DNA of 32,649 nt. Origin: JBBRYB01 sp038238115 (lineage in GTDB: Bacteria; Actinomycetota; Actinomycetes; Propionibacteriales; Nocardioidaceae). The notes beneath the pieces were generated by a model that saw nothing but the letters and a program-made list of their open reading frames with translations, was not told the origin of the DNA and did no database searches. How positions within the stretch are numbered: position 1 is the stretch's first letter; every line of letters begins with the position of its first letter. Position numbers and translations under genes: made by a program. The stretch is taken from contig JBBRYB010000035.1 of assembly GCA_038238115.1 (NCBI GenBank), positions 1 to 32,649 of the forward strand, given 5' to 3'. Positions 1 to 6,105 of the stretch are shown here, piece by piece.

Positions 1-755
1 GACTGCAGTCCCGGATGGCGCGGATCGCGGCATGGATCCAGCGGACCCGTCCGACGGTGATGATCGTCGACGTCTCGGTCGAGGTGACGAACCTCGCGCG
101 CCTGTGCGGCGTGCCGGTCGTGGTCGTCGCGATGCCCGGTGAGCGCTCGGACGCCGCGCACCAGTGGGGCTACCGGCTGGCCAACCGCATCATCGCCCCG
201 TGGCCACGCGAGCTCTACGCGCCTGACTGGCTGCGTCCGTTCGACGACCGGGTGGAGTACGTCGGCTCGTTCTCCAGGTTCGACGGTCGCGACCCGTGCC
301 GGGCAGCCGCGCGGCCGGCGCGGCGCGTGCTGCTCCTCCTGGGGACCGGCGGATCCAGCCTGCCGGCCGACCTGGTCAGCCGGCTCTCGGCTGACCATCC
401 GGAGCTCAGCTGGGTCGCCCTCGGCGGGTCCGCCCCGTGGCGGGACGACGTGTGGGCGGCTCTGTGCGCCGCAGACCTCGTGGTCGCCCACGCCGGGCAG
501 AACGCCGTGGCTGAGATCGCGGCCGCGAGGCGGCCGGCGATCCTGGTGCCGGAGGCCCGCCCGCACCTCGAGCAGCAGCACACCGCCGACGCGCTCCGCC
601 GCGGCGGGGTCGTGCGGACCTGTACCTCTTGGTCAGAGGTCGCCGGGGCGCTGGCCGTCGAGCCGGTCGATCCCGCTCAGTGGGCACGGTGGGCCCCGGC
701 GGGCGCCGTACGGCGGGCCGCGGCGGTCATCAGCGAGGTGGCCCGTGGAGGGTGA
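1..755 (+). CDS. Glycosyltransferase, MurG/GT28-like C-terminal part (5' truncated by window)
   Basis: The frame is open from the first bases, so the N-terminus lies outside the window; an internal ATG at 15 need not be the start. The C-terminal half has the donor-binding half of a GT-B fold: a strand-loop ending in LLLGTGGSS, then VVAHAGQNAVAEIAAARRP and a proline-rich loop with PHLEQQHTADAL. In MurG/UGT-like enzymes this region binds the nucleotide-sugar diphosphate (HxGxN..E pattern). Known: such enzymes transfer a sugar from an NDP-sugar to a lipid or small-molecule acceptor. The acceptor cannot be read from the sequence. It is followed immediately by a second glycosyltransferase on the same strand, which suggests a two-gene surface-glycan or glycoconjugate operon. 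The codon use is ordinary high-GC and the gene looks chromosomal. Confidence 0.75.
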   Translation, partial: LQSRMARIAAWIQRTRPTVMIVDVSVEVTNLARLCGVPVVVVAMPGERSDAAHQWGYRLANRIIAPWPRELYAPDWLRPFDDRVEYVGSFSRFDGRDPCRAAARPARRVLLLLGTGGSSLPADLVSRLSADHPELSWVALGGSAPWRDDVWAALCAADLVVAHAGQNAVAEIAAARRPAILVPEARPHLEQQHTADALRRGGVVRTCTSWSEVAGALAVEPVDPAQWARWAPAGAVRRAAAVISEVARGG

Positions 756-760
756 TCGCC

Positions 761-1597
761 GTGACGGCTGAGGTGGAGGTGGCGGTGGTCACGACGGTCA
801 GCGGCCGCCGCGAGCACCTCGCCAACCAGCGGCGCGGGCTCGAAGCCGGGATCCGGCCCCCCGACCTGCACGTCGTCGTCGCGATGGGCGACCCGGGCGT
901 GCGGGTCCTGCTGGGAGACGAGCGGGCGTGCCACGTCATCGACGTCCCCGTGGCGAGCCTGTTGCCGCTCGCAGCCGCGCGCAACGCCGGAGCCAGGGCG
1001 GCACTGCGTGCCGGCGCCCGCACCCTCGTCTTCCTCGACGTGGACTGCATCCCGTCCGCGACCCTCGTGGCGCGCTACGCGTCGCTCGCCGCCGATCCTC
1101 GCCACGCCACCAGCATCCTGTGCGGCCAGGTCAGCTACCTACCGCCCGCACCGTCCGGGGACTACGACCTCGACCGCCTGCGGGACCTGGCGCCACCGCA
1201 TCCCGGCCGGCCGGCGCTGGCTGACGACGACGTGCGTCGTACCGACGCCTACCACTTGTTCTGGTCGTTGTCCTTCGCCATGTCGGCGCAGGCATGGGCA
1301 ACCGTCGGCGGGTTCTGCGAGGACTACGCCGGCTACGGGGGTGAGGACACCGACTTCGGTCAGTCCGCCAAGGCTGTTGGCGTCGACATGTGCTGGGTGG
1401 GCGGAGCAGCGGCGTACCACCAGCACCATCCCGTGTCGGACCCGCCCTTCGAGCATCTCGTCGAGATCCTCGAGAACGCGCGCGTCTTCGCGGCGCGATG
1501 GGGCTGGTGGCCGATGGCCGGCTGGCTGAGCGCCTTCGAGGAGGCCGGCCTCATCGAACTCGATGAGACCGGCACGTCCTGGGTCAGGCGCCGCTGA
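761..1597 (+). CDS. Family 2 glycosyltransferase (GT-A fold)
   Basis: A 278-aa GT-A glycosyltransferase. The N-terminus (EVAVVTTVSGR) is the first Rossmann strand, the metal-binding DxD is DVD at residues about 93-95 (LVFLDVDCIP), and the acceptor/catalytic region is GYGGEDTDFG at about 191-200, like galactosyltransferase C-terminal domains, followed by a histidine cluster (AAYHQHHP). I chose GTG 761 because GGAGGG at 747-752 lies 8 bases upstream; GTG 752 would overlap the previous stop as GTGA but its Shine-Dalgarno sequence would be too close. It lies a few bases after the preceding glycosyltransferase, so the two are probably co-transcribed. No membrane segments are visible, so it is likely cytoplasmic or peripheral. 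Substrate unknown. The stop is followed within two bases by an IS remnant. Confidence 0.8.
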   Translation: MTAEVEVAVVTTVSGRREHLANQRRGLEAGIRPPDLHVVVAMGDPGVRVLLGDERACHVIDVPVASLLPLAAARNAGARAALRAGARTLVFLDVDCIPSATLVARYASLAADPRHATSILCGQVSYLPPAPSGDYDLDRLRDLAPPHPGRPALADDDVRRTDAYHLFWSLSFAMSAQAWATVGGFCEDYAGYGGEDTDFGQSAKAVGVDMCWVGGAAAYHQHHPVSDPPFEHLVEILENARVFAARWGWWPMAGWLSAFEEAGLIELDETGTSWVRRR

Positions 1598-1938
1598 GGG
1601 CGCTGTTGCGTTGGCCGATCGGGCGGCATTGTTGAACGATCGTCCAGGGAGTCAGATGGCGAGCGCCAGCTCATCGAACGCCCCCCGTAGCCGGCGCTGG
1701 GCCGGTCCGTCGGTGGCGATCTCGTAGTGGCCGCGTCTAATGTTCTGGACCAAGGCGTGGCCGTCGGCAAGGACGCGAGCTGATCGGAACGTCTTGAGGA
1801 CACGCATCGGTCGCAGCCGGGCTTTGAGCCGACCATGGTCTGCTTCGACCCTGTTGTTGGCGTACTGCTCTGTGTCGTGCAGGACACCTGGGATGAGCTC
1901 GTCGAGGATTCCGTTCGACCGAGTGGCCACAGGGCCAA
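1598..1938 (-). pseudogene. IS6-family-like transposase, 3'-terminal remnant with IS end
   Basis: The minus strand encodes only the C-terminal third of an IS6-type DDE transposase: EQYANNRVEADHGRLKARL, which contains the last catalytic Glu region (NRVEADH) of that family, followed by a short tail ending FDELALAI and a stop at 1652. The N-terminal HTH and the first two catalytic Asp regions are missing. Bases 1599-1651 hold the outer end (CTGTTGCGTTGGCCGATCGG), which recurs at 28451 in the same orientation. The remnant begins just after the stop of the upstream glycosyltransferase. A related tail, in the other orientation, lies at about 22507-22800. It cannot encode an active enzyme. Confidence 0.8.
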
Positions 1939-2035
1939 CGTCGTGCCCCTCTAGACTCGAACCCGGTCAGGTCGACGTGCGAACAGACGTGACCGCGGGC
2001 GTCAGCGGTTTTCCACACCCAATTCCGCACGTCCC

Positions 2036-2108
2036 GGGCCCCTAGCTCAACTGGCAGAGCAGCGGACTTTTAATCCGCGGGTTGTGGGTTCGAGTCCCAC
2101 GGGGCCCA
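2036..2108 (+). tRNA. tRNA-Lys (anticodon TTT)
   Basis: A 73-nt cloverleaf. The acceptor arms are GGGCCCC and GGGGCCC with discriminator A; the D stem is GCTC/GAGC; the anticodon stem GCGGA/TCCGC encloses the loop CTTTTAA (anticodon TTT, Lys); the variable region is GGGTT; the T arm is GTGGG-TTCGAGT-CCCAC. CCA is not encoded. This is the intact tRNA of the hotspot. Its 3' part is the integration target for the element to its right and is duplicated three more times downstream. Confidence 0.97.
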
Positions 2109-2109
2109 C
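2067..2109 (+). repeat. att1: attachment core inside tRNA-Lys 3' end
   Basis: This 43-bp segment runs from the anticodon loop (CTTTTAATCC) through the T arm and acceptor strand to the base after the discriminator. It is repeated identically at 14373-14415 and 29284-29326, and with one T-to-C change at 30858-30900. As in other tRNA-targeting tyrosine integrases, the element restores the tRNA 3' end on one side and leaves a fragment on the other. Confidence 0.93.
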
Positions 2110-2169
2110 TGTGTTCTACCTGGGGAAACACGCGTCCGGGCGCACGCTCGGGGACCGGTTTACAGCCGC

Positions 2170-2189
2170 AACCCCGCGTAAACCCCGCG
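2170..2189. repeat. Left arm-type integrase site pair (element 1)
   Basis: Two copies of AACCCCGCG at 2170-2178 and 2181-2189 with an 11-bp period, one helical turn, 60 bases from att1. The same pair with the same period occurs near the other end at 14231-14250. This is the expected layout of arm-binding sites for the integrase N-terminal domain. Confidence 0.65.
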
Positions 2190-2215
2190 ATAAGGCCGCG
2201 ACACATCGGGCGAGA

Positions 2216-3460
2216 TCATGTGCGGTTCGCCACGCGGCGGATCGGCGTGACGGTCCCGTCCTCGACCCCGCCGCAGTAGGCCGCGAACCGGGCCGCGTCC
2301 TGTTCCGCCGAGCCGACGAGCACCTTGGCGTAGACGCGGGCCGTCAGGTCGGGCGAGGAGTGGCCGAGGTAGCGGGAGACATGGAACAGGTCGATCCCTG
2401 CCGCGAGCATCAAGCTCCCGCAGGTGACTCGGAGGTCGTGGAGCCGGATCTTCCCGACCCCCGCTGCGGCACAGGCCGGGTCGAACACGCGCCGCCGGAA
2501 GTTGCCGGGGTCGATCGGGCGGCTCCAGTTGAACGGGTCGGCCTTCCGTAGCGCTCTGTCATGCTCGCCTCCCGCGAACCGCGTAGGGAACAACGGTGCA
2601 TCGGGTTCCGCTTTGCGCGGATGATCCGCGAGGTAGGCGACCAGCTCCGCCTCGATGTCTCCGCCGAGCGGCACGGAACGGCGCGAGGTCTTGGACTTCG
2701 GCTTGCCGTAGCGGATGCCGTCAGGGGCCCTACCGTCACGCTGAGCCGTTCGGTCAACGCCGATCCATCCGGGCCGGTAGTCGCCCACCCGCAGCCCACT
2801 CAACTCAGAAGCTCGCAAGCCCGTCCGCGCTAGGAACCGGACGATCAGCCCGAACAGAGGATCGACAGACGCCGCCTCGGACGCGACCCGCTCGACGGTC
2901 CGCCACTCCAACGCCGTTCCCTCGAAGGTGTCAACGCCCATCGTCTCCTCGGTCGGCAACTCGATCCGGCGCGCGGGGTTCGCTTTGATGTAGCCCTCGT
3001 CCAGCGCGTGGAGCAGCACGGCCTTCAGCGGGCCAAAGATGCGCTTGATCGTCGCGGGGCGAAGACTTCCGGGTCGACCATTCAGCATCGGCGCGGTCTT
3101 GAGGTAGTTCACGAAGTCGCCTATGTCGTTGGCGTGGATGGACGAGACCTTGCGAGAGCCGAACGTCGGCAGGATCCATTGATCGAGCTGACGTCGGTAC
3201 GCCGCTACCGTCTCGGGCCGGGCCTTCGTCCGCGTCGCGAGCCACTCATCAGCTACCTCGCGGAACGTTGTACGTCCGCGCTTGTCGTTTACGTACTCGC
3301 CGCGATGCAAGTCGGCCTCCAGGGTCGCCGCTCGCTTGAGAGCGGCTCGACGCGAGCCGTAGAACCACTCCTCGCGAGACTTGCCCTCGGGATCGCGCCA
3401 CCGGACCCGCCAGGCGAGCCCCTTCCCGGTCTGTGTCGCGTCCTTGCTTACAAAGGCCAT
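2216..3460 (-). CDS. int: Tyrosine recombinase / site-specific integrase
   Basis: A 414-aa phage-type integrase that would recombine attP with the 3' end of tRNA-Lys, whose gene it borders. Order: an N-terminal arm-binding region with basic and aromatic residues (LAWRVRWRDPEGK, about 15-27), a SAM-like core-binding domain (about 65-155), and the catalytic domain (about 185-390). The active-site set is visible: R216 in RTGLRASEL, a beta-hairpin Lys near 257 (KSKTSRR), H341 and R344 in HDLR, H367 in YLGHSS, and the nucleophile Y377 in RVYAKV. The length is normal. The start is ATG 3460 with AGGAGGA at 3467-3473, six bases upstream. It is the last gene of a minus-strand run and starts two bases after the previous stop, so it could be co-expressed with the genes upstream. 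It looks intact and probably functional. Confidence 0.96.
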   Translation of the reverse strand: MAFVSKDATQTGKGLAWRVRWRDPEGKSREEWFYGSRRAALKRAATLEADLHRGEYVNDKRGRTTFREVADEWLATRTKARPETVAAYRRQLDQWILPTFGSRKVSSIHANDIGDFVNYLKTAPMLNGRPGSLRPATIKRIFGPLKAVLLHALDEGYIKANPARRIELPTEETMGVDTFEGTALEWRTVERVASEAASVDPLFGLIVRFLARTGLRASELSGLRVGDYRPGWIGVDRTAQRDGRAPDGIRYGKPKSKTSRRSVPLGGDIEAELVAYLADHPRKAEPDAPLFPTRFAGGEHDRALRKADPFNWSRPIDPGNFRRRVFDPACAAAGVGKIRLHDLRVTCGSLMLAAGIDLFHVSRYLGHSSPDLTARVYAKVLVGSAEQDAARFAAYCGGVEDGTVTPIRRVANRT

Positions 3461-3462
3461 AG

Positions 3463-3795
3463 TCAGTCCTCCTGTGCGGTGAGACGGTCGTACTTGCGGT
3501 TGGCCGCTGCGCGGGCTTTGTTGAGGGTCGGATAGTGCTTGGCCGGCTCGGTCGGGCGGTTGAAGCCGTCGACCAGGCCGACCTGGTAGACGTAGCCGGG
3601 GCTGCGCCAGGCGGTTCTCAGGAACAGGTAGCGGTCGGTGGCCGGGTCGTCGGTAGCCCGGACCTGTACCGTCTGGTTGGTCGGAACCGGGACCGGCAGG
3701 TAGCGGCCTCCGCGTGGGCGGGCCGATCCCGTCGTGTGGGGCATAACAATCGCGCCTGACAGCCCCGTCACCCCCAACTGCCCCCTGGCGCTCAT
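3463..3795 (-). CDS. Small hypothetical protein, 110 aa
   Basis: I do not recognise a family. The start ATG at 3795 overlaps the stop of the serine recombinase as ATGA, which supports this start over the internal Met at residue 18. Its own stop is two bases before the integrase ATG and its 3' end contains the integrase ribosome-binding site, so it is translationally sandwiched between two recombinases. The protein has a basic, aromatic middle (YLFLRTAWRSPGYVYQVGL) and a C-terminal stretch, TLNKARAAANRKYDRLTAQ, likely helical. The C-terminal half could be a small DNA-binding or integrase accessory protein, but that is guesswork from its position. No signal peptide or membrane segment. Confidence 0.6.
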   Translation of the reverse strand: MSARGQLGVTGLSGAIVMPHTTGSARPRGGRYLPVPVPTNQTVQVRATDDPATDRYLFLRTAWRSPGYVYQVGLVDGFNRPTEPAKHYPTLNKARAAANRKYDRLTAQED

Positions 3796-4484
3796 GCGAC
3801 GTTGTCCGTGGGATAGCGGCTGAGGATGCGGGCGACGGTTGGGGATGACCAGCGTCCGCCGCGGGCGGTCGGGTGGCCTTCCTCGGTGAGGATCGCCGCG
3901 ATAGCGCGCGTGGCCTGGCCGTCGTCGCGGAGGTCGAGCATCCGGCGGAGGGCTCGCTGCTGGGCCGGGTTCTGGCCCTTGGGTGTGTAGCCGTAGGGAT
4001 AGCGACCCGTTGAGTGGCCCCCAGCTGCGGCCTTGGCCGTCCGTCCGTCGCGGAGCCGCTTGACGATCATCCGCCGGTCGAGACCCGCGAACACGCCGGC
4101 CATCTCACGCATCGCCGTTCGCATCGGGTCGTCGGGGTCGTCGCGCAGTACCTCGCCAGCGGTCGTGAACACGCGGGCATCGAGCCGCGACCAAACCTCG
4201 GCCAACACCGCCTCCTGGACGGTGACGCTGCGAGCTAGCCGGGTGAGGTCGCGGACGATCAGGGCTTGGGCCTCGCGGTGACGCAGGGCCTGCAGCGCGG
4301 CCATCAAGCCGGGTCGCTCGGTCGCATCCTTGGCGCCGCTAACACCGGCGTCCTCATACACCTTCACGACCCGGTGGGCGTTCGCCCGCGCCCACTGCTT
4401 GATCGCCTTGACTTGTATCTCGAGCCCTTGGCCGTGCTCGACCTGCTCCCGCGAGGAAACTCGGGCGTAAAGGACGAGCCTCAT
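3792..4484 (-). CDS. Serine recombinase (resolvase/invertase family), 230 aa
   Basis: The N-terminal catalytic domain starts MRLVLYARVSSREQ, with the nucleophile Ser at residue 10 and Arg 8. The second active-site cluster is IVRDLTRLAR (about 76-85), followed by the long E helix around residues 125-150. After it comes a short recombinase-domain-like segment (GRYPYGYTPKG, about 160-170) and a C-terminal HTH-like stretch (LTEEGHPTARGGRWSSPTVARIL, in two halves). At 230 aa it is larger than a Tn3 resolvase but lacks the zinc and coiled-coil domains of large serine integrases. I start at ATG 4484, where ATGA overlaps the stop of the zinc-ribbon gene, rather than at a long upstream extension of low quality. 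It may resolve multimers or act as a second integrase or invertase. Two recombinase types in one small element is unusual. Confidence 0.88.
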   Translation of the reverse strand: MRLVLYARVSSREQVEHGQGLEIQVKAIKQWARANAHRVVKVYEDAGVSGAKDATERPGLMAALQALRHREAQALIVRDLTRLARSVTVQEAVLAEVWSRLDARVFTTAGEVLRDDPDDPMRTAMREMAGVFAGLDRRMIVKRLRDGRTAKAAAGGHSTGRYPYGYTPKGQNPAQQRALRRMLDLRDDGQATRAIAAILTEEGHPTARGGRWSSPTVARILSRYPTDNVA

Positions 4485-4705
4485 CTCCCACCCCCGCTGG
4501 ACGGTTCCCACGTCGTGACGCCGCACACCCAACACATCGCGCCGAGCTTGCCGGCTTCGTCCTCGACGTACTTGGCGGTGTTCCTCCGACAGATCGGGCA
4601 CGGATCCATCGGCGCTGGCCTCATCCCGCCGCGGCACATATTGCCGTCCCAATCCGGGTCGGTCGGGTCGCTCGGGTCGGTCGGGTCGGTCTCGCTGATC
4701 CTCAT
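4481..4705 (-). CDS. Small zinc-ribbon protein, 74 aa
   Basis: The protein has two CxxC pairs, CPIC at residues 36-39 and CWVC at 58-61, spaced like a treble-clef or rubredoxin-type zinc ribbon. The N-terminus is an acidic tract of ETDPTDPSDPTDPDWD, encoded by a tandem GGTCG-rich run at about 4655-4692. The ATG at 4705 has a GGAG sequence (GAAGGAGAAAGAG) just upstream, and its stop overlaps the recombinase start as ATGA, so the two are translationally coupled. Such small zinc-ribbon proteins are common in actinophages and usually lack an assigned function. A role as partner or regulator of the recombinase is only suggested by the coupling. Confidence 0.7.
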   Translation of the reverse strand: MRISETDPTDPSDPTDPDWDGNMCRGGMRPAPMDPCPICRRNTAKYVEDEAGKLGAMCWVCGVTTWEPSSGGGR

Positions 4706-4954
4706 CTCTTTCTCCTTCGGTCGCCTCGGGATAGCCGGTCCACCCCGACCAGGACAGCCGTCTAACCCTCGGGTTCAGCGGCGCTCCTTCGGCCCCGAAC
4801 GCTACGCCAGGCTGTCCGTTTTGTCCGGATCGTGCAGAGCACGGCGGCTGGGCGCTAGCGGGTGCGGGCGGGCTCGACGCCCCTACCCCCACCCGACCGC
4901 CTACGGACCCACCTACGGCCCAGCGAGCCACGCTCGGGGTGGGTTCGGCGGCTA

Positions 4955-5797
4955 CTAGTGGCCCGAGCGCCATGTCCCCGGTTCCTCGTCCGGTTCTTCC
5001 AGCCGCTCCAAAAGGATCTGCTCGCGGGTCTGCGCCCCGCTGCCGGGCGGGGTCGGGTCGTACTCGGAGCGTCGGTCGGTCGGGCCTTCTCCGCGTGCGG
5101 GGAAGACGCTGTACGTCCCGTCGCCGGTCGCGCGGACCACAGTGTGCCCGGCGTTGTCGACGTGGGTCTCACGGCGAGCTTCCGCGTCCTCCCGGTTGAG
5201 GGTGTCGATTTCGGCGAGGACGCCCTGCACGCGTTCGGCCTCGTTCTCGCTGGCCAGAGCATCGGTCGCCGCCTCGGTCAAGAGTCCGCTTCGGTCGTCC
5301 GCCCCGGCTGTGACTGCGTTGAGTAGGCCGCTCCACTGATCGCCCGGGTTGACCTCCAGCACGACGCCGGGCCTGAAGCCGGTTCTGTCAAGGATTCCCA
5401 ACGCGGCGCGGACCTTTACGTTGTCGTCTTTCTCGGGGTCTCTCAACACGCGGTCGAGCGCCGCGATGGCCGGGTCCACGAGTTCGAGGAGGCGCTCGCG
5501 GGCTTTGCGTTTGGTCTGTTTCGCTGCTCCGCCGTGGACACGGCACACGTTGCCTCCGAGGATGGCCGGCGCTCTGCAACGCTCACCGGTTCGGCGCGCG
5601 GTCGCCGTGCATCGCCGCTCATCTCGAATCTCGCCCCGCATCTTGGCCCGCTGACTCATCGACGGGCTTTCCCGTGGGGCCTCATCGCCCGAGGGTGGGG
5701 GATCGCCGCTTGTACCTCGTGGATTTGATAGGTCGGCAGCCCTGTTGCCCTGGACCTGCGTCTCGGGCTTCGGCCGCTTCTTACTCGCCTTCGACAT
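4955..5797 (-). CDS. HGG-motif phage protein, terminase small subunit-like
   Basis: A 280-aa protein with a basic, disordered N-terminus (1-60). A knuckle follows with C63, C74, C85 and H88 (CTATARRTGERC then VCRVHGG), and then a helical region (about 92-150: ERLLELVDPAIAALDRV and LGILDRTGFRPG). This Cys-rich CxxHGG knuckle followed by helices is common in actinophage and prophage proteins near the terminase, some of them annotated as small terminase subunits. The assignment comes from family memory and is not proven by the sequence. The C-terminal 130 residues are acidic and low in complexity. GAAGG sits before ATG 5797. It borders the iteron region. If it is TerS-like it would direct the packaging specificity of the element DNA, as in phage satellites; a DNA-binding origin protein is the alternative. 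Confidence 0.55.
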   Translation of the reverse strand: MSKASKKRPKPETQVQGNRAADLSNPRGTSGDPPPSGDEAPRESPSMSQRAKMRGEIRDERRCTATARRTGERCRAPAILGGNVCRVHGGAAKQTKRKARERLLELVDPAIAALDRVLRDPEKDDNVKVRAALGILDRTGFRPGVVLEVNPGDQWSGLLNAVTAGADDRSGLLTEAATDALASENEAERVQGVLAEIDTLNREDAEARRETHVDNAGHTVVRATGDGTYSVFPARGEGPTDRRSEYDPTPPGSGAQTREQILLERLEEPDEEPGTWRSGH

Positions 5798-5830
5798 GCA
5801 ACCTTCTCCTTTTCTCGTGGGTTCTAGGCC

Positions 5831-6088
5831 CGGGGTGCGACCGGACCCGAAAAACTTTCGATATATACGAATACGCCCCCTCGTACCCCTCGCTCGACCC
5901 TCTTCCCAGGCGCGCGCGCGATAGGAGGTTAATTACTAATTCGGTCGCACCCCTAGCACCCCTAAGAGATATATCCGCAGGTAGAACCCATAAAATCGGG
6001 GGTGCGACTCCCTCGAAATCGCCCGCACCCCGCCCGCACCCCGCGCACCCCCGAATCGGGCCGGGGTGCGCCTCGGGGGTGCGACCGA
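5831..6088. repeat. Iteron cluster, candidate replication origin of element 1
   Basis: A core GGGGTGCG, often extended to GGGGTGCGACC, occurs in both orientations at about 5832-5842, 5944-5954 (reverse), 5997-6008, about 6023-6054 (three or four reverse, tandem), 6062-6070 and 6075-6086; a variant (AGGGGTGCTA, reverse) is at 5954-5963. Between the clusters is the only AT-rich stretch nearby (ATATATACGAATACG at about 5860-5875; TTAATTACTAATTCG at about 5929-5943; AAGAGATATAT at about 5964-5974). Iterons plus an AT-rich unwinding zone directly beside a primase-helicase gene is the layout of plasmid and satellite origins. The 308-base interval 5798-6105 has no gene. Function is inferred. Confidence 0.65.
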
Positions 6089-6105
6089 ATCCCGCCCGAA
6101 CCCGG

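Noticed and set aside
4485..4973. N-terminal extension of the serine recombinase
   Set aside because: It would overlap the zinc-ribbon gene and adds only low-complexity sequence before the conserved MRLVLYARVSS start.
5831..6088. CRISPR array
   Set aside because: The repeats are short, in both orientations and irregularly spaced, with no uniform spacers and no cas genes; iterons fit better.
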